This document shows positions 19,750 through 27,946 of a DNA stretch of 64,000 nt, piece by piece. Every line of letters starts with the position of its first letter. The first letter of the stretch is position 1. Below the pieces are notes generated by a model. That model was not told the DNA's origin. It worked only from the letters and a program-made list of their open reading frames with translations, and ran no database searches. The stretch comes from an uncultured Helicobacteraceae bacterium. GTDB taxonomy: Bacteria; Campylobacterota; Campylobacteria; Campylobacterales; Helicobacteraceae. Both the position numbers and the translations under genes were made by a program. The DNA lies in contig CALUTR010000002.1 of NCBI GenBank assembly GCA_944323755.1, forward strand, positions 186,001 through 250,000, given 5' to 3'.

Positions 19750-20885
19750 TAAAACTATTTAACACAATAAAGATGGAATTAAAAACGATATTAACAAGTT
19801 TTTCAATCCTTACTATCATCATTGGCGGTAATGTTATATATGCATTTTTCTATCCAAGCCCTTATTTAAACGATATAGTAGTAGAGCAAAAAATAGCAGT
19901 AGTAGATGAGGATAAAACAAGCTTAAGTAGAGATTTTATATTTAACACTAATGCTTCACCAAAAGTAAATATAATTTATAACACAACTATGCAAAATGCA
20001 ATCAATCTAATAACAAAACAGAAAATACATGGGATACTATATATTCCAAGTGGATTTGAGCGAGATTCTATACGATTATCTACTCCAAGCGTGTATTACA
20101 TAGCGGATAATTCATATTTTTTTATACATAGCACTATTATTGAAGGATTAAATAATGCCTCTAACGCACTAAAATTAGATATAAAACTAATGCAAGCACT
20201 ATATGATGAGCATACAAATATAGAGAATCTAAAAACTATAAACTGGAGGTTTATACCATTATTTAATGAAAGTGGTGGATATTTAAATTATGTTATCGCA
20301 GCTATATTAATTTTTATCCTTCATCAAACACTGATTATGTCTTGCGGCATATTATGTGGAATCCAAAATCAACAATTCTCACAAGGGAAAAGAGGTTATT
20401 TCTGCGAAGTTAATCCATTTTTCTTAATTAATGCAAGGGTTATTTCACTTTGCATTATATATGTCCCATTATTTTTATTTTATTTTGGATTCATATACGA
20501 TCTATACAACATAACAACACTCGCAAATAGTATAGAATTAATCATTTTTGGTATGGCTTTCACATCAGCAACAAGCGCATTTGGTGTATTTTTAGGTAGT
20601 GTTTTTAACAGAATGGAGCATATCCCACAAATAACTTTAGTTATGAGTATGCCATTATTATTTGCACTTGGGTTTATATGGCCAGTTGAAATGATACCAG
20701 AGTGGATTAGATTTTTTATGTGGTTTATACCAATTACACCAAGTATTGATGGATTCTTAAAATTAAATCAAATGGGTGCAGAATTTTCATTAATACAATT
20801 AGATTTTTATCATTTGCTATTTTTAGGTATTTTGTATATGCTACTTTCTTATTTTATTCTTCATTTTAGATTTCATAAAAATTAG
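19746..20885 (+). CDS. ABC-2 type permease, second of two
   Basis: Paralogue of the preceding gene with the same layout: N-terminal helix, periplasmic domain starting KIAVVDEDKTSLSRDFIFN, and C-terminal membrane bundle ending with the LVMSMPLLFALGFIWPVEMIPEW motif typical of YhhJ-like permeases. It probably forms the inner-membrane channel with its neighbour and docks on the HlyD-like adaptor. The next gene, azlC, starts 7 nt later, although its function is unrelated. Confidence 0.88.
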   Translation: MIKLFNTIKMELKTILTSFSILTIIIGGNVIYAFFYPSPYLNDIVVEQKIAVVDEDKTSLSRDFIFNTNASPKVNIIYNTTMQNAINLITKQKIHGILYIPSGFERDSIRLSTPSVYYIADNSYFFIHSTIIEGLNNASNALKLDIKLMQALYDEHTNIENLKTINWRFIPLFNESGGYLNYVIAAILIFILHQTLIMSCGILCGIQNQQFSQGKRGYFCEVNPFFLINARVISLCIIYVPLFLFYFGFIYDLYNITTLANSIELIIFGMAFTSATSAFGVFLGSVFNRMEHIPQITLVMSMPLLFALGFIWPVEMIPEWIRFFMWFIPITPSIDGFLKLNQMGAEFSLIQLDFYHLLFLGILYMLLSYFILHFRFHKN

Positions 20886-20892
20886 GGCTATT

Positions 20893-21603
20893 ATGAATTT
20901 TATTACGATAAAAGATGCATTTTTAAAAGATATAGAAATTATTATTGGCTATATTTCTATGGGTATGATATTTGGAATCCTACTAAAAGCAAGTGGATTT
21001 GGAGCATTATGGGCTGCAGGAATGAGTATATTTATTTATTCTGGTGTGATGCAATTTTTAGCAATTAGCTTTTTTAGTAGTAGTTTTGGATTGTTTAATA
21101 TCTTTATAACAACACTAGTGTTAAATTCTAGACAAAGTATTTATACATTAATAATGCTTCCACGATATAAAAAAATGGATAAAAAAAGATTTTTCAACAT
21201 TTTCTGCCTAACAGATGAGACATTTGCGATAATCCAAACTAAAAAGCCACATAAAGATTCCAATCCTGATTTATTTGTATTTTTTGTATCGATGTTTAAC
21301 TACATTTCGTGGATAACTGGGTGCGTGCTAGGAACTTTTGTCAATAATATATTTAGATTCAACAATGAAGGATTAGAATTCATAATGACTGCAATATTTG
21401 TGGTGATTTTTCTTGATCAGTGGAAAGCATCAAAAGAGCATATCACAACAATTATTGGAATATGTGTAAGTGTATTTTTTCTACTTACAATAGGAGCGCA
21501 ATATTTTTTGATTATATCAATCATAGTCTGTATTATTATTTTTGCATTGCTAAAAAACAAAATAGAAACAAAAATATCAATACTAGAGAGAAAAAATGGA
21601 TAG
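20893..21603 (+). CDS. azlC: Branched-chain amino acid exporter, large subunit
   Basis: AzlC/YgaZ family membrane protein: the N-terminal block DIEIIIGYISMGMIFGILLKASGFGALWAAGMS and the motif SRQSIYTLIMLPRYK are characteristic. Several transmembrane helices. With AzlD it forms a two-component exporter for branched-chain amino acids in other bacteria. It overlaps azlD by 8 nt. Confidence 0.92.
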   Translation: MNFITIKDAFLKDIEIIIGYISMGMIFGILLKASGFGALWAAGMSIFIYSGVMQFLAISFFSSSFGLFNIFITTLVLNSRQSIYTLIMLPRYKKMDKKRFFNIFCLTDETFAIIQTKKPHKDSNPDLFVFFVSMFNYISWITGCVLGTFVNNIFRFNNEGLEFIMTAIFVVIFLDQWKASKEHITTIIGICVSVFFLLTIGAQYFLIISIIVCIIIFALLKNKIETKISILERKNG

Positions 21604-21910
21604 TTTGCTTATTGTTTTTGTTATTGCAATTGCAAATCTCATTACTAGATTTTTACCATATTTTATTATGCCAAAAGAGATTCCACCATTTATAAACTAT
21701 ATTTCAAATATATTACCAAATGTGATTATTGCAATGCTTGTTGTGTATTGTCTAAAAGATGTAAATATGTTAGAGCCATTTTATGGATTAAAAGAATTTT
21801 TAAGCATATTAGTGGTTGTAATACTTCATATAAGTATCAAAATACCGATAGTTAGCATTTTAGGTGGTGTGATATGTTATATGATTTTGGTGCAAAAAGT
21901 TGGGATTTAA
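21596..21910 (+). CDS. azlD: Branched-chain amino acid exporter, small subunit
   Basis: A 104-residue AzlD-type membrane protein with the family pattern ANLITRFLPYFIMPK and a central NYISNILPNVIIAMLVVYCLKD. It needs AzlC as partner. The start overlaps azlC by 8 nt and the end overlaps nadD by 11 nt, which points to a tight operon. Confidence 0.9.
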   Translation: MDSLLIVFVIAIANLITRFLPYFIMPKEIPPFINYISNILPNVIIAMLVVYCLKDVNMLEPFYGLKEFLSILVVVILHISIKIPIVSILGGVICYMILVQKVGI

Positions 21911-22442
21911 TATAGCACTTTTTGGTGGCTCATTTGATCCACCTCACTCTGGACATAAAGATATAATTAACGAATTATTAAAATTAGATTTCTTAGATTT
22001 AATAATCATACTCCCTGCATTTTTAAATCCACTTAAAAATCAAACTTTTTTATCCGCAAATGATAGAATCCTACTACTTAATCAGCTAATAAACAAAAAT
22101 GAAAAAATACTTATATCAGATTATGAAATCAAACAAAACAAAATCACTTACACAATAGATTCTATTTTGTATTTTAAAAATTTATACAATCCAAGTTCTA
22201 TACATCTAGTAATTGGTGCGGATATATTATGTGATTTACATAAATGGCACAAAATCAATGAAATAGAAAATCAAATCAATTTCATCATAGCAAAACGCAA
22301 TAATATAAATATCAAATCCAGCAGATTCTACAAAAAAGATAAAACTATTATTTTAAACACAAACAATAAAAGCTCATCTACACAAATAAGAAATAAAAAT
22401 TTTGCTAATTTTAAAGATTCTAAGATAGAATTTCAAGCTTAA
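21900..22442 (+). CDS. nadD: Nicotinate-nucleotide adenylyltransferase
   Basis: Converts nicotinate mononucleotide to its adenine dinucleotide in NAD synthesis. The nucleotidyltransferase signatures are present: FGGSFDPPHSGH at the N-terminus and SSSTQIR near the C-terminus. The start is TTG, overlapping azlD by 11 nt; this position keeps the FGGSFDPPH motif at the usual distance of about 10 residues. Length of 180 is usual for the family. It is followed by rsfS, a pairing found in many bacteria. Confidence 0.95.
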   Translation: MGFNIALFGGSFDPPHSGHKDIINELLKLDFLDLIIILPAFLNPLKNQTFLSANDRILLLNQLINKNEKILISDYEIKQNKITYTIDSILYFKNLYNPSSIHLVIGADILCDLHKWHKINEIENQINFIIAKRNNINIKSSRFYKKDKTIILNTNNKSSSTQIRNKNFANFKDSKIEFQA

Positions 22443-22461
22443 TTCCAAATACGAGGCATTT

Positions 22462-22791
22462 TTGAAAGAAAGATTAGATTTTATTATTGATTTATTAGAT
22501 AGCAAAAAAGCTGACAATATAGCACTTTTTGACCTAAAAGATAGTGGATATATAACACAATATGTAATCATTGCTACAAGCCTTGCAGATAAACACAGCT
22601 TTGCATTATTGGATTATCTAAAGAGTGAATTAAAGCCAAAAGGTGAGACTTTCTATTCAGTTGATGAAGAAAGTGGTGATTGGATCATTGCTGATTTGGG
22701 TGATATTATGGTGCATATTTTTACAGAAAATCATAGAAAAAAATTCAATTTAGAAGAGTTTCTTAGAAATTATAATAATGACAAGCAATAA
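22462..22791 (+). CDS. rsfS: Ribosome silencing factor
   Basis: RsfS (Iojap/YbeB family) binds L14 and blocks joining of ribosomal subunits in starvation. The motif VDEESGDWIIADLGDIMVHIF is diagnostic. The start is TTG with ACGAGG six bases upstream. The end overlaps the next gene (EpsG-like) by 14 nt, so translation of that phase-variable gene may be coupled to this one. Confidence 0.95.
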   Translation: MKERLDFIIDLLDSKKADNIALFDLKDSGYITQYVIIATSLADKHSFALLDYLKSELKPKGETFYSVDEESGDWIIADLGDIMVHIFTENHRKKFNLEEFLRNYNNDKQ

Positions 22792-24034
22792 CAATACAAA
22801 AACAAATATTTGCGCCATAGGGGGGGGTAGACTACATCTAAATAATAAAGCCTTAAAATTAATACTATTCTTTCCTATTGCTGTATTACCATTTTCTCCA
22901 TTTTATTCTTATATTTTTTTATTATTCACAATGATTTTGTTTTCTAAATATATTGATAGAAACTGGAGAATATTTTTATCACTGATTTTAATCTGGGATA
23001 TCGCTGTTATATATGCAAGTAGAATTCATTTTAACATTGGAATAGATTATGATGATGACTTTAGTAGATATTATCAAAATTATCTTGATATCTATGATGG
23101 AATCTCTGGTTCTTTAAATGTATGGGGTAGTGGGATAGAGATTGGACTTGGTGTTTTTTATAAGATTCTATCAATTGCATTACCTAGATTACTTCCACAT
23201 CAATTATTATTTGTTACAGCTTTTAGTATTTGTGCTATTTTTTATGTTTGGCTTGAGGTCCATATAACAAAACTTATACCCTTCATACAAAGAGCAGCAC
23301 TCATTGCATTTGCTATGTTTATTGATGTATTTATAGAATCTCTTGGACTAACAAGACAGGCTTTTAGCTCCGTGATATTACTATATGCGCTAACATCAAA
23401 AAATATCAATATAAAATTCCTATTTTTAGCCATTGCAACAAGTTTCCACACATCTGCAATTTTTATTTTTATACTATTTCATATAGTGAAATACTATCCA
23501 AGGGTTTCACTTATATTCATCCTTATTGCAATCTTTGCATTTATGAGCAATGCTTCATATATTAACACCAACATAGAAGAATTAATAATCACACTTAAGG
23601 AATACTTGCCAATAAAAATATATGCATATCTTACTCATTACATAGATGCCAATGGCTGGAATCTTTATTATATGAGATATATACCAATTATGAAAGCAAT
23701 TTTTATGTTCGGGGCTATTTTTAGCTTTTTTGTTTTAATGCCAAAAGATAAATTAGCTAATGAATATAAATATATAGCAACAATTAGTTTTATGATATTT
23801 TTATTGCAATTTATACCAGCTAGAATTGTATTTTTATTTACACATATATTGTTTTATTTTTTATTATTTATTGCATTTAGAAAGTTTTTCTATCTTGTAT
23901 TTCCTATATTTTTCTTTTATTTTATTAAAAGATTCTACACATTATTTATAGGTTCATACTTAGATAGCAATGTATCTTCATTATTTTTTTCATACCCAGA
24001 AATGAGTTTTTATCCATTTTATTATTTATTATAA
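22778..24034 (+). CDS. EpsG-like polysaccharide polymerase, with G8 tract
   Basis: A 418-residue, very hydrophobic protein with about ten transmembrane segments, matching EpsG/Wzy-type exopolysaccharide polymerases (IDYDDDFSRYYQNY near the first periplasmic loop; GLTRQAFSSVILLYAL). These join repeat units on the periplasmic side. The ATG precedes the G8 run, which encodes GGGR at residues 15-18; no good start lies after it before the first helix. One base more gives an immediate TAG; one fewer gives TAA within a few codons. Here the gene is in the ON frame. A Wzz-like gene follows after 12 nt; no glycosyltransferases are adjacent. Confidence 0.8.
   Translation: MTSNNNTKTNICAIGGGRLHLNNKALKLILFFPIAVLPFSPFYSYIFLLFTMILFSKYIDRNWRIFLSLILIWDIAVIYASRIHFNIGIDYDDDFSRYYQNYLDIYDGISGSLNVWGSGIEIGLGVFYKILSIALPRLLPHQLLFVTAFSICAIFYVWLEVHITKLIPFIQRAALIAFAMFIDVFIESLGLTRQAFSSVILLYALTSKNINIKFLFLAIATSFHTSAIFIFILFHIVKYYPRVSLIFILIAIFAFMSNASYINTNIEELIITLKEYLPIKIYAYLTHYIDANGWNLYYMRYIPIMKAIFMFGAIFSFFVLMPKDKLANEYKYIATISFMIFLLQFIPARIVFLFTHILFYFLLFIAFRKFFYLVFPIFFFYFIKRFYTLFIGSYLDSNVSSLFFSYPEMSFYPFYYLL
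22820..22827 (+). repeat. G8 homopolymer, probable phase-variation tract
   Basis: Eight guanines in a window with very few G-runs, placed in the first 17 codons of the polymerase-like gene. Poly-G runs are the classical slipped-strand switches of Campylobacterota. Confidence 0.8.
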
Positions 24035-24046
24035 GAGGGCAGAGCA

Positions 24047-24799
24047 ATGAAACATAATAAAAATTATAACTCAATATCAATCTTGATTACACTAAAGAGG
24101 AGGATGATAACTTTTATTGCAAGTTTATTAATATGTATTATTTTTGGTTCTTTTTTTATTAATAACCAAATAGAAAACATAGAGAAAATAAGCCAAAACA
24201 ATATAATACACCAAATAGATAAAGAAGATAAATTTGCAATAATAAAAATCAAAAAATATAATGACTTTTATATTTCACCAAAAATAATCTATCTTGAACT
24301 TGATAAATTCAAAGGAGAAAATAAATGTATCAATGAATACTTTTTATATACATCTGAAATATATTTTGATATATATGCCATACATCTACAAAATGATCAA
24401 TCTTGCATACAAGAAATCATAAACAATATAAACAAAAGCGACATTGTATATGATATGAAGCAATCATTTAAAAATGAAAATGGTCATAAGCTAGATGTCA
24501 TAAAAGACTTGTATGACAATGATGTAGTATCGCTAATAGATATAACAAACAGTATAAATAAAAAAGGCAAACCAATAAATAAACATTTCATATATTTAAA
24601 CAAAGATAGAAGCATATCTCAAAAAGAATATGAAGTAACTTCCACAATCATTTCGCAACACAAAAGCCTAAATAGCAATAAAATATGGATCTTTATGGTT
24701 ATCACATCAATTATTATCAGTATTTTTATGATTTTTATGGTTGAGTATTTAAATAATATAAAAGGCATTTTTAAGTATAAAAATTCATTCAAATCATAA
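24047..24799 (+). CDS. Wzz-like polysaccharide co-polymerase
   Basis: A 250-residue protein with one transmembrane segment near each end (about 20-42 and 215-237) and a hydrophilic periplasmic middle, the topology of chain-length determinants. Sequence motifs of Wzz are weak (no clear Pro-rich second helix), so the call rests on topology and on its position right after the EpsG-like polymerase. It probably adjusts the chain length of the polymer made by that gene. Unknown if co-regulated by the G8 switch through translational polarity. Confidence 0.55.
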   Translation: MKHNKNYNSISILITLKRRMITFIASLLICIIFGSFFINNQIENIEKISQNNIIHQIDKEDKFAIIKIKKYNDFYISPKIIYLELDKFKGENKCINEYFLYTSEIYFDIYAIHLQNDQSCIQEIINNINKSDIVYDMKQSFKNENGHKLDVIKDLYDNDVVSLIDITNSINKKGKPINKHFIYLNKDRSISQKEYEVTSTIISQHKSLNSNKIWIFMVITSIIISIFMIFMVEYLNNIKGIFKYKNSFKS

Positions 24800-24813
24800 A
24801 GTTAAGGACAACA

Positions 24814-25743
24814 ATGCCAAATATCACATTTGGTCCAATACACTCAAGAAGATTTGGTATCTCACTTGGTGTTGATTTATCACCATACAAGAAACAATGC
24901 AATTTTGATTGTGTATATTGTGAATTACAACCAGTAAAAGCACCAGAGCCAAAAACAATATCAAATTTTAGTGAAGTATTACCATTAGATGAGCTAGTAG
25001 ATAGCGTAAAACAATCACTACAAAAATATAAAAAAATTGATGTGCTTACAATCACGGCAAATGGAGAGCCAACACTATATCCGCACTTAAAAGAATTCAT
25101 CACACAGATAAAACCATATATCCCCAAGCAAACAAAAAGTCTAATATTAAGCAATGGATCTCTTTTTGGAGATAAAAATATACAAGAAGCGCTCAAAGAA
25201 TTTGATATTGTCAAATTTAGCCTAGATTCTATCGTGCAAAGTAGCTTTAAAAAGGTCGATAGAGCACACAAAAACTTAACGATAGAAGATATCAAAGATG
25301 GCATAAGAAGCTATGCAAAAATTAGAAAAAACATCTTAATATGTGAGATTCTAGTAGTTGAAAATATCAATGACAGCAAACAAGATATGGAAATGCTTGC
25401 TAATTTTTTAAGAGAAATTAAAGTCGATAGAATTGATCTAGGAACAATAGATAGACCACCTGCTTATAATGTAAAAGCTGTAAGTTATGAAAAATTAGTA
25501 GAACTAAGCAGAACCTTTGATGGATTATTTATTCTGCTACCACAAAGAAAAAATATTAATATAAATAATCTAATAGAATTAAATGATGAAGATATAATCA
25601 ATTTATTGCAAAAACGACCAATAGCAACAAATGAAATAGAAAATTTATTTAGCAAAAATAGTATAAAAAGATTCCAAAAGTTATTCAATAATGGAACTAT
25701 CAAAATAAAAAATACAGGCTTAATTGATTTTTTTACACTTTAA
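24814..25743 (+). CDS. Radical SAM protein
   Basis: Carries the cluster motif CNFDCVYC (Cys29, Cys33, Cys36), which fits CX3CX2C, and the following GEPTLYP segment of radical SAM enzymes. The N-terminus GPIHSRRFGISLGVDL is found in a family whose members are often annotated as Fe-S oxidoreductases or wybutosine-like enzymes (H. pylori HP0117 is the likely counterpart). The C-terminal part (residues 225-309) looks like a small helical domain. Substrate unknown. The gap to the preceding gene is 14 nt but the functions seem unrelated. Confidence 0.88.
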   Translation: MPNITFGPIHSRRFGISLGVDLSPYKKQCNFDCVYCELQPVKAPEPKTISNFSEVLPLDELVDSVKQSLQKYKKIDVLTITANGEPTLYPHLKEFITQIKPYIPKQTKSLILSNGSLFGDKNIQEALKEFDIVKFSLDSIVQSSFKKVDRAHKNLTIEDIKDGIRSYAKIRKNILICEILVVENINDSKQDMEMLANFLREIKVDRIDLGTIDRPPAYNVKAVSYEKLVELSRTFDGLFILLPQRKNININNLIELNDEDIINLLQKRPIATNEIENLFSKNSIKRFQKLFNNGTIKIKNTGLIDFFTL

Positions 25744-25794
25744 AAATATAATTTACAATTCTAATTTATGTCAAATTTACAAGGAAATTTTAAA

Positions 25795-26454
25795 ATGGGT
25801 TTATTTGATAGATTTTTCAATAAACAAGAAGAAGAAGAAGTAGTGGTAGAGGTTAAAAAATATAATGGAAATTTTTTTAATGTGGCTAGATCTGGAAGCC
25901 TCGCTGATATAAAAAATGCTATAAAAGAAGGTGCAAATATTACCGATAAAAATGATGAATGGTGCACTCCATTGATGTTTGCTGCAGAAGAGAATAAAGA
26001 TCCTGAAGTAATAAAAGAATTGATAAAAGCTGGCGCTATCTTAGAATTTAAAACAAAAGGTGGAGCAACACCACTAATGGGAGCAGCGCAAAAAAATTCA
26101 AATCCAGAAGTATTGCAAGCATTAATTGATGCAGGTGCAAATGTGAATATGGTAAATGATATAGGATTTACTCCATTAATTTATGCTGCAACTTTCAATT
26201 CAAATCCTGAATTTATAATTAGACTAGTAAAAGCAGGTGCGAATGTGAATTATTCTAATAAAATAGGATACACAGCATTTATTTATGCAGCACTAAATAA
26301 CAAAAATATCATAATTTTAGAAACTCTACTAAAATTAGGTGCAAATCCAAATCATAGAGATATGAATGATTTAAGAGCCATAGATCATTTAAAAAAAGAA
26401 CCAGACCATCAAAATAATGAAATATATAAGTTTCTATCCACTTTGTCATCTTAA
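25795..26454 (+). CDS. Ankyrin-repeat protein
   Basis: About five ankyrin repeats (residues 35-210), each with the G(A/G)N...TPL(M/I)YAA pattern, for example AGANVNMVNDIGFTPLIYAATFNSNPE. Such repeats bind other proteins; the partner is unknown. I choose the ATG at 25795, which has AAGGAA eight bases upstream, instead of an ATG nine codons earlier. There is no signal peptide, so it is likely cytoplasmic. It stands alone between the radical SAM gene and tRNA-Asn. Confidence 0.9.
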   Translation: MGLFDRFFNKQEEEEVVVEVKKYNGNFFNVARSGSLADIKNAIKEGANITDKNDEWCTPLMFAAEENKDPEVIKELIKAGAILEFKTKGGATPLMGAAQKNSNPEVLQALIDAGANVNMVNDIGFTPLIYAATFNSNPEFIIRLVKAGANVNYSNKIGYTAFIYAALNNKNIIILETLLKLGANPNHRDMNDLRAIDHLKKEPDHQNNEIYKFLSTLSS

Positions 26455-26475
26455 AAGCAAAAATCCAAAAAAATA

Positions 26476-26504
26476 TTGACTTTAGTTTGGATTTCTATTA
26501 TAAT
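26476..26504 (+). promoter_or_regulatory. Strong sigma70 promoter for tRNA-Asn
   Basis: TTGACT (26476-26481) and TATAAT (26499-26504) are separated by 17 nt, close to the ideal promoter, 12 nt before the tRNA. Confidence 0.85.
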
Positions 26505-26515
26505 CTCATTTTTAT

Positions 26516-26590
26516 TCCGGATTAGCTCAGCGGTAGAGTAGGTGGCTGTTAACCACTTGGTCGTAGGTTCGAATCCTACATCCGGAGCCA
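26516..26590 (+). tRNA. tRNA-Asn (GTT)
   Basis: Cloverleaf with acceptor arms TCCGGAT/ATCCGGA, anticodon loop CTGTTAA in a GGTGG/CCACT stem, T-arm GTTCGAATC and encoded CCA. Confidence 0.98.
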
Positions 26591-26666
26591 TATACTACTA
26601 TTATTAAACTACAAATTTTAAATCCAATTTTATAAATGATAGAAAACAAATAACTTTATTTATACA

Positions 26667-26689
26667 ATCTAGTCTTAAATAGACTAGAT
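26667..26689. terminator. Hairpin after tRNA-Asn
   Basis: ATCTAGTCT and AGACTAGAT form a perfect 9-bp stem with a TAAAT loop, about 75 nt past the tRNA and 28 nt before the asd -10 box. T-rich sequence follows only weakly, so termination is a guess. Confidence 0.4.
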
Positions 26690-26716
26690 ATTTACACTAA
26701 GCTTTATTCTTTAAGT

Positions 26717-26722
26717 TATAAT
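26717..26722 (+). promoter_or_regulatory. -10 box for asd
   Basis: TATAAT in AAGTTATAATACTA, 34 nt before the asd ATG; AAAGGA follows as ribosome binding site. Confidence 0.6.
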
Positions 26723-26755
26723 ACTAATTTATTTTTTTTAAAGGATTGATATTAT

Positions 26756-27778
26756 ATGAAAGAGTTTAAGGTTGCTATTGTAGGGGCAAGTGGGGCTGTT
26801 GGTGAAGAAATAATTAGCATATTAGAAAGTGTAGATTTTAAAATAAAAGAACTAATTCCTCTTGCAAGTGCAAAAAGTGTTGGCAAAAACATAATATTTA
26901 AAAACAAGCAAATACCAATTCAAGAGACAACACATCAAATACTAAAACAATCAAATTGTGATATTGTATTTTTTTCTGCAGGTGGCAATGTAAGTGCTGA
27001 ATTTGCACCAAGTGCTGCAGAATCTGGTGCATTAGTGATTGATAATACAAGCTTTTTTAGAATGCAAAATGATATACCACTTATTGTTCCAGAAGTAAAT
27101 GCGGAAGACATCAAGCTATGGAAAAATAAGGGAATCATAGCAAATCCAAATTGTTCAACTATACAAATGGTTCAAGTATTAGCACCATTACATAAAGAAT
27201 TTAATATACAAAGAGTTGATGTAAGCACATACCAAGCAGTTAGTGGTGCAGGAAAAAAAGGAATGGAATCTTTACTTATCCAAACATCAAATATAATAAA
27301 TAACAGTAATGATAAAAATTTTAATGTTTTTCCACATGAGATTGCATTTAATTTAATACCGCATATAGATGTATTTTTAGATAATGGATATACAAAAGAA
27401 GAAATAAAAATGATAAAAGAAACTAATAAAATAATGCATTCTGATTTTCAAATTAGTGCCACTTGTGTAAGAGTTCCAATATTAAGAAGTCACAGCGAAT
27501 CTATTAGCATCAAATTCAACACACAAGTAACAGCACAAAAAGTTAGAAAAGTGCTAGAAAGCGCTCAAAATATAGTTGTTGTAGATGATATAAACAATAA
27601 TAAATATCCAATGCCAATTACTGCTACAAATACAGATAATACTTATGTTGGCAGAATCCGAGAAGATTATTTTGATAAAAATACTATACATCTTTTTTGT
27701 GTTGCAGATCAAATTAGAGTAGGTGCAGCAACAAATGCTATTAGAATTGCAAAAAAATGGATTGAAATGAGAGATTAA
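26756..27778 (+). CDS. asd: Aspartate-semialdehyde dehydrogenase
   Basis: Reduces aspartyl phosphate to aspartate semialdehyde for lysine, threonine, methionine and diaminopimelate synthesis. Nucleotide-binding GASGAVGEE at residues 10-18 and active-site Cys133 in ANPNCSTIQM; the second conserved block YQAVSGAGKKGM and the histidine region CVRVPILRSHSES are also present. Length is standard. It has its own promoter after tRNA-Asn. Confidence 0.98.
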   Translation: MKEFKVAIVGASGAVGEEIISILESVDFKIKELIPLASAKSVGKNIIFKNKQIPIQETTHQILKQSNCDIVFFSAGGNVSAEFAPSAAESGALVIDNTSFFRMQNDIPLIVPEVNAEDIKLWKNKGIIANPNCSTIQMVQVLAPLHKEFNIQRVDVSTYQAVSGAGKKGMESLLIQTSNIINNSNDKNFNVFPHEIAFNLIPHIDVFLDNGYTKEEIKMIKETNKIMHSDFQISATCVRVPILRSHSESISIKFNTQVTAQKVRKVLESAQNIVVVDDINNNKYPMPITATNTDNTYVGRIREDYFDKNTIHLFCVADQIRVGAATNAIRIAKKWIEMRD

Positions 27779-27864
27779 CAAACTCTCATTAATTTTTCAT
27801 TTACTTTATTATATTTTTTTTGATTTATTTAACATTTTTTTAATAAAACTCACATATTCTCCGA

Positions 27865-27870
27865 TATAAT
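27865..27870 (+). promoter_or_regulatory. -10 box for the FadL-type porin gene
   Basis: TATAAT in CCGATATAATGC, giving a 5' leader of about 70 nt before the ATG at 27947. Confidence 0.6.
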
Positions 27871-27946
27871 GCTTGTTTCATTTTAATACCACATAAAGCA
27901 ATAATTAATTTTTAAATTTTATTGCAAAGATTGCGATGGAGAATTA

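Noticed and set aside
24789..25304. 171-codon minus-strand frame opposite the radical SAM gene
   Set aside because: Overlaps the Fe-S motif region of a real gene on the other strand.
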